Shown piece by piece: positions 8,846 through 20,160 of a DNA stretch of 64,000 nt. Source of the DNA: Sapria himalayana. Its lineage: Eukaryota; Streptophyta; Magnoliopsida; Malpighiales; Rafflesiaceae. The DNA lies in assembly GCA_029783825.1 (NCBI GenBank), contig JAREIK010017226.1, positions 1 through 64,000 on the forward strand, given 5' to 3'. Position 1 is the stretch's first letter, and each line of letters begins with the position of its first letter. Made by a program: the position numbers and the translations under genes. The notes beneath the pieces are model-generated. The model had not been told where the DNA came from. It made no database searches and worked only from the letters and a program-made list of their open reading frames with translations.

Positions 8846-10175
8846 TTATTAATACTGTTTTGACATGTCGGATACAAAATTGTAGTATACTTTACTAACT
8901 TATATAACTCAAAGTCAATCGTAGTCATTTAGTTCATTTTTTGTATAATAATTTTTAGCTTATCAAAAAGATGAATGTTTAAGTTGAGAAAGCAACAAAT
9001 AAATCATAAGTAATCTAGAAGGGCTAATGAAGACGTGGAAAAATATGTACAATCTATCTAGTTCATTCTCAAAAGATGGCATTGCATAATATACTGATAC
9101 AATTAATTAGAAAATTAATGTTACAATTCAATTATTTTGAAAAATAATTGTTTGTAAATAAATTATGATGAAACTAGACATAAAAAATGTGTTAAAAATA
9201 CACAATATTAAAATTGTTATATCTCCAAGCTTATCCAATAGTATTATTGACCAAAATAATATTCAAGACACTATAATTTATAAAAAAAGTAAAAAAAATA
9301 TGATTACATGTGAGATGACTATTAGCCCTAAGCCTTTGAACCATGAATATGGAGTGAGACAAAAAGAAAATCTAAGAAGAGATTGAAATATCACTATTAA
9401 AGCTTGTAGATCTTAAGAAAAGAATAATGAAATACTCTTGTGTTTGTCTTACAAGACTGATAAATGTACACATAGAAGGTCTAACTTTTGCATATTTCAT
9501 AATCTATTATAGAATTTATGAATCACAAAATATTCTCTATAACCCAACATGTAAATTCTTAATAGTTTTTTTGAGTATATTCTAATCTTTAGGAAAAAGA
9601 GAAACAAATTCATCAAAATACTAAGTAGTCTCATCATGATCAATCGATTCATACGCCAAGAAATGAGTAATATTATCATTTAAGTGAAATGTCGCTAAAA
9701 GAATATATAAATGTTGTTAAATTGTATGTATTCATGCATGGTTGACAAAAATCAAATATACTTAATACTCAAATTGATCGACTGTCATAAATAAATGAGT
9801 GATTATGCATTGATTATGAACTACTCTAATGAATTATTCTCAAATGTGTCATCTAATAGGTGCCTTATATATACTTATCTCAAAAAATGGAACTCTCATC
9901 GAAATCAGCCAATTGTGTAAAATTATTTGTTTTCCACTCACACCGAGTTCTTCCCCATGATTCTATACTGATTAGCAAATTTTTGTACTAATAAAACTAC
10001 TCAATAAAGTAAACCCACGTAGCAACACCACATATTCCTTGTTGTACATGAACCAAAATGGCACAACACGAACACCCAACCTTGGAAGAATAAAACACAT
10101 TTTGTTGCACACATTGTACCTTGCATTGATTCTAAGATGATTGTTCCCACTTCACCAGGATTTCACCACATTACA
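8846..10175. other. Distal tail shared by units, no gene recognised (unit A)
   Basis: Homologous to B 25,520-26,856 and D 55,475-56,794. A+T-rich with scattered short frames only. The last ~170 bp become GCAC/TTGCAC-rich and grade into the next unit's upstream block. A broken protein relic may be hidden here, but I could not identify one. Confidence 0.45.
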
Positions 10176-11555
10176 CACACTTCCCATTCATTGTAACCAT
10201 TGTATAGAGTAGCACACTTTAGCTACTATGCACGCACATTGCCCCACGTGTCATATCCAAGTGTAGGTTTCCATTTATTTGCAGTGTAGCACAAATAGAA
10301 AATGAACATTTAGGCATGGCACAAATTTCAATGACACACACTGTATCTGAGTAAGTTTTGAAAGTGTAATAGATGCACACTTATGATTCAAAGTCTATTA
10401 CTTTTCTGATGTTTGCTCTAATCTTCATAAAAAAAGAGCAAATATTCTTCAATCTATATATTATCCCATAAATCTTTTGAAATATTTGTGTTTATGCTAT
10501 ATAATAAAAAATTTCATCATGATCGACGAATCCATATGTCAGTAATTGAGTAATAGTGTTATATAAGTAAAAGGTCTTTGAAAATATATATTTAGTGTAA
10601 ATTCCAAAGCATTTGTGTTTGGCTAAAATTCATTAAATATACTATTGATACGCAAATCAATTGACAGTTCAAATAATTAATGTGTATCTATCATCAAACT
10701 CTTTTCAAAGTTGGTGATGAACTTATTGTTAGTTGTTCCCCATTATTGTATACTAATTATTTTTTTATCACTAAAAAAATATAATAAACACAATCCAAGC
10801 AGCACTCGATAAAGCCCTTGTTGCACAAGGTTCACTACAACAATGCAAATGCTGCTGTGTGGTTGGAGTAAACGTACCATACAAATAATGCATGATGATT
10901 GCACCAACTTCACCATGTTTCCACAATGAAATCATACCATCCATACCAAAGTTGCACAAACTTTTGAACAATAGCACGATCTTAAATATATTGCATTCTT
11001 AAATTTATTTAAGAATAGCACAAACTATTTTCAGTGTTGTGCCATGCAATAGCATCTGTTGCATTCTTAAATATATGTAAGATATACTATTTCTTTGCGA
11101 ACCTTTAGACATTAGAAGCTGAAGTTTAATATATGTTTTCTAATAGTTTTTGTACTCGTTATAATAATCCAATAATTATATTTTTTTAATTTATAGATCT
11201 TTTATTATCTAGAGTACACAAGTACTATATATATAATATATATATATATATTATATTTTTTTATTTATTTATACAGAACAATCTTATGAGAGAAAATATA
11301 TATATAAAGAGTGATACAAATAAAAAAATGTGAAACATTATATTGATTGAATTATAAATGAATTTTAATTAATGATAATAATGAGTTTCATTGACAAATA
11401 TTTTGTTTTATTTATAATATTGAAATATTATAAATGCACAAGTATAATTTAATTTGTAATTGAAAAGAATGAACTTAAAAAATATTTGCAACTAATTGAC
11501 CGATTCAATACAATGTTGAATGCAAGGGACCAATGAGAAGCAAACACGCCGTTGA
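10176..11555. other. Upstream block retained without its MYB gene (unit B)
   Basis: Homologous to A 1-1,370, including the GCAC-rich part, the (TA)n site (about 11,227-11,252) and the block before the MYB promoter. It stops about 170 bp short of where the MYB ATG should be. No gene follows. Confidence 0.7.
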
Positions 11556-11566
11556 TAATCACAATT
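11550..11566. other. MYB deletion junction (unit B)
   Basis: cgccgttg joins directly to ataatcacaattttgg. In C these two points are 28,268 and about 30,535, so about 2.27 kb holding the MYB promoter, both exons and 3' flank is absent. The same junction is in D at about 41,572-41,588, so the loss preceded the B/D duplication. Confidence 0.8.
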
Positions 11567-13019
11567 TTGGTTATTTAATTATCTCACGATTTCCATCTTT
11601 TAATTATGCCTTTTTGAACTATTACTAAACACATCAAATAAAATGATATAATTTTTATTTCACAAAATATATTTTTATGTTTCTTTTAAAAATTGCAATT
11701 CAATTAAAAATGATGAAATTTTAATTTTATTCCAAATAAAATTTGAATTTTGTTTTTAATTTTCAAATTAACTTATATCTGAAACTTTTTCACTTTTAAC
11801 ACTTGTACTTTTTTGCATATTGATAATTTTTATATTCCTGCAAATACATGAAAAAATATGATGCATACATGTTTTGTCTAAAATATTATTGTACACAACT
11901 CTAACCCTAACTATCTATTTATAAAAGATTGAATGATAAAAATTTACACAAAGTGTAATTTGTGTTAAACTTTTTATGATATATTCTAGATATAATCATT
12001 TGATGAATGTCCATTATTTACATTGTTATCATAAAAAGTAACCTTTGCAATAAGTTTCATCTATTTGTGTCATTATAAGTTATTGTGTATTATAAATGAT
12101 GATACTTATAATAAGTATATCTTAATCCAAATGATGAAACTCACAAAAAGTGTCATCATATTATTTAATAAAACTTTATTAAGTTAAAACCATATATTTT
12201 TATAATAATAGGAAAACATTTATTTTTCAACTAGAATTTCTACTCTGAAAATAATTTTCTTGAAAGAGAATATGTTTCCTTTAGATCTCATGTTGTTCGT
12301 CTCTTTCTTTATATCTCATAATTTAACTAAAAGGTTATAATTTTTAAACAAATTTTGCTATAAATTCAATTTAGTGATTGATTATTTTGATACAAAGAGT
12401 AGTTACTTTATTTTTTATCCTATATCTTTATATTTAAATAAAGTTTATGCCAAAATCTCATTGCTTCCTTATACTGATAAAAATAAGTGATAGATTATTT
12501 CTTCAATAAAATAGTTAAAGAATTTTGATGCCATGAAAAAAGACTTTATGTTTTAGCAAATATTTCGCAGATATAAATTTATTTAGTATACCCATCCAGA
12601 ATAAAAGATTTTTTTTTTGAGAAATATCATGGTGGCATTACATTTCGTAAGCTAGAGATTTTATACATTTTTATTATGAGTTACATGGAGCTGACTTGAT
12701 GGTTAATTTTCTTTTGTTTTTTACTAGCCAAATCGAAGTGTCTTGTATTCTCTTTCGCACGTTAATAATTTGCGTAATTTTTTTATTTATATTTTTTTAT
12801 ATCGCATCTATCTCCTTCATAAAATTTCATAACTTGAGTCTCTAGAGCCCGACATTTTATTTTGGGAGCTGATTTTTACATCTCTAATCCACCTTAATAT
12901 CAAAAGTAGATATCCCTTTTTAAGCCTAAATATTATATATATAGAAATATCATGGTGCCCAATAGTTAGTCATAGTTTTGGTAAACCCTCCAAAATAATT
13001 ATAGAATTTACAATAAAAA
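11567..13019. other. A+T-rich region with hairpin motifs, no gene (unit B)
   Basis: Homologous to C 30,535-32,045 and D 41,588-43,035. Contains inverted pairs such as aactttttatgata (about 11,970) and tatcataaaaagta (about 12,028), and atacttataataagtat (about 12,099), suggesting a decayed MITE. No coding similarity seen. Confidence 0.4.
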
Positions 13020-13520
13020 GCTAGAAAAAATTAAAAATTAAAAATAATAAAAATAATTAAAAAAATAAATAAAATAATAAAAAAAAAAAAATAAAAAAAT
13101 AAAAAATTAAAAAAATTTAAAAAAATTAAAAAATTAAAAAATTAAAAAATTAAAAAATAAAAATTAAAAAAAAAAAAATTAAAAAATTTAAAAAATTAAA
13201 AAAATTAAAAAATTTAAAAAATTAAAAATTTAAAAAATAAAAAAAATTAAAAAAAAATTAAAATTAAAAAATTAAAAATAAAAAAAATTAAAAAAATTAA
13301 AAAAATTAAAAAAAAAAAAATTAAAAAATTAAAAAATTAAAAATTAAAAAATTAAAAAATTAAAAAATAAAAAATATAAAAAATTAAAAAAAATTAAAAA
13401 TAAAAAAAAATTAAAAAAATTAAAAATTAAAAAATTAAAAAATTAAAAAATTAAAAATTAAAAAATTAAAAAATTAAAAAATTAAAATAAAGTTATAAAA
13501 AATAAAAAAAATAAAAAAAT
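13020..13520. repeat. A-rich simple tract (unit B)
   Basis: About 500 bp of A-rich sequence with ttaaaaaa-like words repeating every 7-8 bases. Orthologue of the tracts in the other units; length differs in each. Confidence 0.9.
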
Positions 13521-13989
13521 TACAAAAAATATAGAATTTAGAGAGGAACATAGAGGGTGTTGATGATGTCATCCACATGATATGAGTATAATACAACCCA
13601 AATCTGACTTGCCAATGAATAACAAAACTCAGTCTAAATAGAGGTGACATCGGCATTACATGATATTGGTGATACCATTATATCAGCATGACATTAATAT
13701 CATAAGAGCATGTCATTTTCATTGCCGAATTCATATTTGATATTGACAATCCGACCTTGTAACCAATTTTCTGGTAAAAGAATGTATCTTTACCTGTTCA
13801 ATCAATTGTTTGCTAGATTTTATTAAAGTATAGAATAGTTCATATCATTTTAGATTAACTTGGACACATTCGTGATCTTAATTTTTTAAATTTAGATAAC
13901 AATAAAGTTGAAAAGAAAATTAAATTATTTGTTAAATTATGTGAATTCCAAATAAATAGTTTTTTTTTGTGAAAATTCTTAAAGGGCGA

Positions 13990-14790
13990 TGATAAACCAA
14001 CCACGAGGAGACAATGGATGAAAGAATGACAAGTGTATCAATGAGGAGATCAGGAGAACCACGTTGTCAAATGCAAAGTTCAAGGTGGATATATTTAATG
14101 GCATCAACAACATTAGCATGCGGCATTCTAAAGTTCTGGTTCTCTTATTCCAAGTGGGATCTCATATTACCTTGGAATATCATCAACCAACAAGTTTTCG
14201 GCACAGTACAATTTCCTTAGCAATGGAACATAAGACATTTGTCATGAAAGTGACTTTAGCAACAAAAAACATAGATAACATACTCACTTGAAATTTTTTT
14301 TTTTTTTTGTTTTCAATATAAGAATGTACACCTATAATCGAACATTAAGATAAGTTCAACAAAATTATTATTCATTTACAAAATATAGAGAATGAAATTA
14401 GAGATGAAAATTTGTCATTTTTGTTATTAAATTTTATTCCCGAAACATATGATCTTTTAACCACAACTTTATTATATTAATAAAGATGAAGTTAAATTTA
14501 GAGGTTTCTTTAATTCGTTGGTACTTGGTAAACAATTAGTATCATAAAAAGGATCAATATGATCATAGAAATGCCACACCAGAAGCACTTACGACATCAA
14601 TAGATCTTACAAACAACAAAAAACAGCCAAATCTATCTGACGAGGTAGATACCAATTGAAGTCAAGAGTAGATCCATCCTTTAGGTGTACTTTGATGGAT
14701 GAATCTGATGTTGTCATCAGAAAGGGAATTGGATGAAAGATTGTAAAAATAAGGAGAAAGCAAATGCTTTAAAATTTTGTATATTAGTAA
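13990..14790 (+). pseudogene. Copia-type gag relic (unit B)
   Basis: Same relic as in A. The N-terminal part reads AKFKVDIFNGINNISM from about 14,070, and the UBN2 part lies near 14,340-14,480. The zinc knuckle is best preserved here: CCHQKGNWMKDC at 14,709-14,744, close to the C-x2-C-x4-H-x4-C pattern but with N where H is expected. Multiple frameshifts; non-functional. Confidence 0.75.
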
Positions 14791-15350
14791 ATATTTTATT
14801 TTTTTCATTTTTAAAATTAAATAAAATCTTTAAAATTAGCAATCATACATGCTTTCCCAAAACTGTACTTCTTGTTTGTGTTAATTTGGACAATGTTTTA
14901 TTTATCATTTTAATCAATCATAAATTAATTAAAAAATTTTGTTTGTGTTTTTGTTTAAGAGATATCAATGGAATGTTTTAAACGTTGTCTTTGAAATAAT
15001 TTTACAAAAATATCAACTTTGCTCTTAAATCTCCTAACTAAATGCTAATTGTTTTAATAAATATTTTAAAAATTTTTTTTTCACATTAATGCATTAATTA
15101 GAATTCATATTGTTTAATTAAGATAGTCGAGACTATTTTTATTTATATCTCTTATCTCGCCTAGCTCATCATTCATCGATTTATTTTATCACGATTAATT
15201 TTTTAAAATTTAAAATTCAAATTTAAAACTTAAATCTAGGAAATATTATTTAAAATGCTCTATTTGAAGAAAAATTATGAAAAGTCTCCTAATTTTATCT
15301 ATTGTAAATGGTACTAAAACAAAAAAAAGTATATTTTGATACTATCAAAT
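14791..15350. other. A+T-rich spacer without insert (unit B)
   Basis: Corresponds to A 4,760-6,110 without the 0.8-kb MITE-like insert, so it serves as the empty-site reference for that insertion (around 15,210-15,240). No gene seen. Confidence 0.5.
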
Positions 15351-15354
15351 GGAA

Positions 15355-15620
15355 AAACCTTAATATATATAGTTAATAATCCACTCTCTCTGTCTCTATC
15401 TCACACTCTCTCACTCATTCACTTACTTTTACTTTCTCTCTCTTGCACCCTCTCATTTTAACACTCATTCTCCCTCTCACAATCCTTTAATCTCTTACTC
15501 ACTTTACTCTCACTCTAACTTATATTCATTTCCAAAATTTAGTAGAGTTAAAGATGGACAATTTCAAGCTGCCTGAATTTTTTGTTGTTAAAATATATCT
15601 AACTTGAATATGAAATAAAA
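15355..15620 (+). promoter_or_regulatory. TATA plus CT-rich leader and short ATG frame (unit B)
   Basis: taatatatatag (about 15,360) is followed by CT-rich sequence without the CA run, then ATG at 15,554 opening MDNFKLPEFFVVKIYLT-stop. Orthologous to A 6,118-6,370. The leader is CT-rich in all five units although the repeat unit varies. Confidence 0.4.
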
Positions 15621-15729
15621 GTTAAATAAAAAAACTACAAAAAAGGAGTATTATGTTTTCTTTTATTAACAAGAATTAATATATAGGTTTAATTAGTTCA
15701 AACACATGAGGGGAAAGATATATACAAAT

Positions 15730-15955
15730 TATGACACGAATTAAAAAAAATATCTAATAATTATATTTATTCAATTAAAAATGAATTTCACGACATTGAT
15801 GATTTTTATTGACAAATATTATTAATTCTTTTTTATTTAAAATTTTAAAATGAATTGTTCTAATTGAATTTGTAATTGAAAAGATAAAAATGAAATAGAT
15901 ATATGGTAACTAAATCATAACAATATAATATAAAATACCAATATGAAGCATTATG
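15730..15955. repeat. Second copy of the MYB upstream block (unit B)
   Basis: Orthologue of A 6,485-6,712, including aattgaaaag and the trailing accaatatgaagc. Still present although the first copy's MYB gene is deleted. Confidence 0.6.
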
Positions 15956-16129
15956 TCTGAAGATGTAAAGGAGGTTTCGTTCATGGGGAGCACGGATTGC
16001 TAACGTGGTCATTTTCTTGTTTGTATTGAACGACTGGAAATGGAATAGTTAGTATTTGTGTTACGACTTATGAAAAAAAAAATAGTTCAAGAGTGGTTTT
16101 TTGACTCTTGAACTGAATTGTTCTCTACT

Positions 16130-16252
16130 ATGGGAGTCTCATCATCATAGAATTTTGGGATAATTGGCTCCATTGCTACGGAGGCTGCCATCATTATCGC
16201 CTCTACCATAGTCATTTTTTCCTACTATATAACATCGTATTTATCTTTTGAT
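16130..16252 (+). pseudogene. Broken 40-codon mini-ORF (unit B)
   Basis: Same start context as in A, but codon 7 is TAG and one base is missing in the tttttt run near 16,215. The remaining text (GIIGSIATEAAIIIAS) is strongly hydrophobic. Confidence 0.35.
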
Positions 16253-16946
16253 TATCGGGATCCATGCCTGTTTATTTTAATGATCAAACTGAAAATATTC
16301 TTTTTTTATTGTCAGTTCCCTCACAGCGCCCCATTTTTTGTAACATCCAGGCTGTATAAAATAAACATCCAGGCTATTTATTTTAAAATTCTCTCTTTTA
16401 AAAATAGTATTTAAAAGAGAGAATTGAAATGTTCTCTTTGTCTTGGCACTGATGTGTCAAGTGAAAACGAAAAGCATATTTTTCTTATTTTCAATATCTT
16501 TACGTTACAACTTTAAATTTCTGGTCGTTAGTAGAAGAATAGATGCTATGTTGGTAATTTCTATGAAAATCATTTGCAGATATATGTATATGAGCGAAAG
16601 ATACAGGTTATGTGAGTTGGGCTTATTTTTTTTGTGAAAGTCACCATGAATAACAATTTGATTTAATGAATATTTCATAACCCATAGAAACTAAATCTTC
16701 AAACAGTGTCAAACATATTGATTCAAATGGTAAAAACTAACAATCTAATTAAACTGATAAACGAGATATTCACCATCAACATTACTCAACATGCTCTTTG
16801 CAAAAGTTTTGGCATCGAAACGAGAAGTTAATAATTATTCTCAATTGATGCTTTTAAGGCATTCCTATTGTAAAACGATGATGTCAAGCTCATATTTGAA
16901 ATACACAAATATCTATAATACTATTGTTTCACCCCACCCACGCTGA

Positions 16947-17138
16947 GTGAAAGATGATGAACATTGTTGTGAGAATGGTCGGGTTCCTCATCTTTCAAGA
17001 AAGGGTCTAATTTCTGGCAAATTTCCTTCTTCAAATTTCATTTTGCGCAAGGGTTTGCAAATTAGTCATTCATCGGATGAAGATGAGAATGCATTTGAGA
17101 TAGAATTGATGGATATTATATTTGTAGGCGGTGCATGA
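16947..17138 (+). CDS. Conserved 62-63-aa block of unknown function (unit B)
   Basis: Open frame reading CCENGRVPHLSRKGLISGK..., then LQISHSSDEDENAFEIELM and a stop after FVGGA. It is near-identical in D (46,847-47,035; one K/D codon fewer) and recognisable in A. It has a basic N-terminal half and an acidic serine-rich SSDEDE patch. I do not recognise the family. It could be the last exon of a decayed gene, because the preceding sequence gives no convincing start other than the ATG at 16,947. A second frame just downstream (CKPKCEDFFEWHNKF, about 17,220-17,265) faintly resembles the end of a GRF zinc finger; too weak to call. Confidence 0.35.
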   Translation: MKDDEHCCENGRVPHLSRKGLISGKFPSSNFILRKGLQISHSSDEDENAFEIELMDIIFVGGA

Positions 17139-17286
17139 GGTAAATGCTAGCAGTTCCTAGTTCAAATGTAGGAAGCATGTAGGTTGCCTCCGCAAAGTAT
17201 TTCAATCTCCAAAGAAGGTGACCTGTAAACCTAAGTGTGAAGACTTCTTTGAATGGCATAATAAATTCTGAATGGTTTCGAAAATA

Positions 17287-17655
17287 AAAAAAAACTTGTA
17301 ATAGTTAAGCGATATGACTAAAACATTGTTTTGAGGTGAGAAAATAAAACATTAAGAACACTTTACATGTGTTTTTTTAATTCAAAAATAAAAAAAAATA
17401 TTTCCCAAATTGATGCCTAGTTCTTCTTCCTATTTGTAGTTTTACTGTTCTATAAAGAATTTTATTATCATTTTAGTATTTAACTCTAACCTACATGATT
17501 TTAACAAAAAAAATTCATGTTGGAACTTGCAAAATGGCCTCACATAGTTTCAAAATCTTAATGTAAAATCGTGTAAAAGTTATATGATTAAATCAATTAA
17601 ATTTTTTAAAGTTATTTCTGAATCACCTTATGTGAGATGCTCTTATGATGAGATT
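17287..17655. other. A+T-rich spacer, nothing recognised (unit B)
   Basis: Start of the distal region absent from A. No coding signal. Identical in layout to D 47,180-47,555. Confidence 0.5.
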
Positions 17656-17995
17656 AGACCTGTGTGTGCGTGCTTGCGTGGCTGCGTGTGTGTGTATTAG
17701 ATAGAATTACACACACACACTAACACACACACACACATATAAGTTTCTATATAGATATATAGATATATAGATATATATATATATATATATGTATATATTA
17801 TATACATATATTTAAGACACACACACGCACAGACACAAATACATCACACACACATACACATACATATATATATATATACTTAATATATAAAATATATGTA
17901 TATATATATAGGTTTCTATATACATATATTGGTATATAGATATATACATTTATATTATAAGTATATACTTATATATTTAATATTCATACATATAT
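17656..17995. repeat. Compound TG/CA/TA microsatellite region (unit B)
   Basis: tgtgtgcgtgcttgcgtgg and (TG)n are followed within 40 bp by (CA)n, then gatatata/(TA)n, a second (CA)n block and more TA repeats. The facing TG and CA runs form an inverted pair able to fold. D has the same region (47,556-47,880) with shorter TA runs, as expected for slippage. Confidence 0.85.
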
Positions 17996-20160
17996 ATATG
18001 TTACTTTAGAGGATCTTCCAATATCTATTCAATTAAATATGAAAATGATGTTTGCTACCATAAGGATGAAAAAAATTAGGGAATCTATAATTTAATTCTT
18101 TGAAAACCTTCTTATTAAAAATAAATCTTTTCTTCTACATCCTAATTAGGATATAGCCTTGTGAATATTATTAGAAGAAAAAAAAATATGAGCATGGCAA
18201 AGGTACCATGATTGATAAAGTAAAATAAGCAACCTTTTCCTTTGACTCGGAAAGGTGTTGTTGGTCCTAATGGTTTCTCAAATTTACTTTCTAAGTGTGT
18301 TATAGAGCAAAATGAATATGAAGACATAATCAAAAATATAATTCTTTCTCATGAAATGAAATAAATTATTAATAAAAATATCGAACAAAACTGTAATTAT
18401 TATATTAGATATATAGACATATAATCAAATAGATTAAAATTTCTTTCTTAGATTATTAAGAAAACAATGTTTTCCCCTAAAAAAATCAACTCTGTAGAAA
18501 GATGTGTTTCTAAAAATTGATTTTATTTTTTGATCAAAGTTAAGTCTCTTTATTTTTTGAAGTTAATAGAGGTCTTAGACATGTTCTGGTTTTTACTAGT
18601 TTGTTTATTATAGAAACATAATATTTAGCACGGTGTATAAACAAGTTGCATGAGTCAATAAATGAAGTTAGAGCTTGGCTATAATGATAGGAGAGAAACT
18701 ACTATTTACTTTGTTAAAAATAAAGAAAAAGTTTTATAATGAGAGTTGCTTACTACTAAAAGCAAGATGATTTGCTGCACCCCCACCCAAACTGATCTTA
18801 TTGGTCCCTAGTCCTACCTAGACTCTTTGTCATTGATTCAATAATGAATACTGAGCTTTTCCGATCTATGGTCGGATGGCTTTACATTTCTAAAAAAAAA
18901 TAATTGATTTCATGGGTAAGAAGTCAATGTTAAGAACTAGAGAATTAGAAGTGCAACTTGTGTCGACTTTTTTCTTGCCTTCAACTTGTATCTTACTGCC
19001 CGTGCAAGAAAGAGCAAATAGGAAATGGTAGATGGTTGGGGCTAACCCAACCCACCGATGGCCTCTTTCATCACTATTGATATCAGGCCTCGCTTCAACT
19101 TGCTTCTAGCTAGTTCGATTTCTAGTATGATTACACTAATCATGTAAGTAATATAATGAATAAGTTTCTAAATTTTTGTGAACATTAAATTTTTTCTTCA
19201 ATAATAAGTTTAAAGACAATATATAAATATTTAAAAAATGGAATGAATCTATTTTTCAAGTTGATCAACAATAATCATAAAATAGTTAATGAAGAAATAG
19301 TAGAAATTTAAAAAAAATCAATATTTTTTACCTTGGATGCCCTTTATTCATATTTGAACTATTTAACCTCTGGATCATGAAAACTTTTTACAACAGCTTC
19401 ATATAAATCATGAGAATTCACCTTCAAGTTTACTCGAAATATGATGACTTAATATGAAATATTATGACATCAAAATATTCCAATTAAAAATATTATTCTT
19501 TTATTAGTAGACATTCAAAAATTTATCTTTATCGATAACATTTTGAAACATAAAGATTATTTTGTATGAGAATGAAAAAAATAATAAATCAAATTTTTTC
19601 AAAAGAAAAAAATATGAATTGGGACATCTTTTTTTCTCCTTAGGAAAAGTCTCTGACAAACCCATTAATGAGATGTTAGCACGTGCTAGGCCAAACCATT
19701 ACATAATACCAATTTTTCTAAATTTAGTAATACCATATATATTATGTGGGAATAAAAGTGTCAAATAAGTTGGTTTCGTGCCATTATGGAACAACTAATA
19801 ATCTGCCGGGCTTGGAATGGTACAATCAGCTTAATTCCAGACAGACTTATGTCTAACATTGTCGTGAGTAGTCTCGGATCATGCTGGATTATTTCAGTTT
19901 TAATGGGCACCGCCATCATAGGCACTATCCACCAGCCTCTGCCAATACCATCCCATATGATGAGCGGTCCACTTTCGAGACAAAAAAAAATTATAGAAAT
20001 TTTTTATTTAAAATTTTATTTTATATTATTTATTTTTTTAATATTTAAATGGAATAAAACCCCGACAACCATTAGATTTGTTCCCCTAGTCATTAAATAT
20101 AAATCCAATAATGGCTAGGATCTAATCGTCTTTTTAATAATAAATTATAGGGAACGGGAT
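17996..20160. other. Distal region, part 1: no gene recognised (unit B)
   Basis: Conserved with D (47,881-50,040). Several short frames exist, for example plus-strand VVGPNGFSNLLSKCVIEQNE around 18,255-18,315 and MNTELFRSMVGWLYIS at about 18,845, the latter faintly like the Copia FRSxVGxLxYL motif. None is long or confirmed. Probably decayed retroelement sequence. Confidence 0.35.

Larger units (their letters stand above)
1..10175 (+). repeat. Array unit A (type I, MYB-bearing)
   Basis: First of five homologous units. Its start (cacgcttcccattcattg) recurs at about 10,176, 26,857 and 56,795. Order: GCAC-rich block, MYB-like gene, A-rich tract, Copia gag relic, MITE-like insert, CT-rich leader, mini-ORF, 62-aa block relic, LINE fragment, then a 1.3-kb tail shared with the ends of B and D. 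It is almost collinear with unit E. The phase of the unit is arbitrary because it was set by the window edge. Compared with B, about 8.2 kb (B 17,288-25,518) is replaced here by about 0.82 kb containing a LINE fragment. Confidence 0.9.

Noticed and set aside
1..10175. The whole unit as a Helitron or other large DNA transposon
   Set aside because: No transposase or Rep/helicase text, no consistent terminal repeats or target duplications at unit edges; the boundaries look like positions in a tandem array.
11890..11920. ctaaccctaac as telomere-like repeat
   Set aside because: Only about one and a half units of a plant telomere motif; no array.
13020..13520. Regular ttaaaaaa words as a CRISPR-like or satellite array
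   Set aside because: No distinct spacers or fixed repeat; it is a simple A-rich tract of variable word length in a eukaryotic genome.
16443..16637. 64-codon plus-strand frame (MALMCQVKTKS) identical in B and D
   Set aside because: Identity reflects recent duplication. The frame is rich in Phe, Ile and Leu from A+T-rich sequence, has no domain, and is not kept in A.
17220..17265. CKPKCEDFFEWHNKF resembling a GRF zinc finger end
   Set aside because: Only the last part of the pattern is present and the earlier cysteine is not convincingly spaced.
18142..18333. 63-codon minus-strand frame identical in B and D
   Set aside because: Same reason: recent duplication; no motif and no start or promoter context.
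18843..18911. LFRSMVGWLYIS resembling the Copia motif before RNase H
   Set aside because: A single short match with no neighbouring reverse transcriptase or RNase H motifs in phase.
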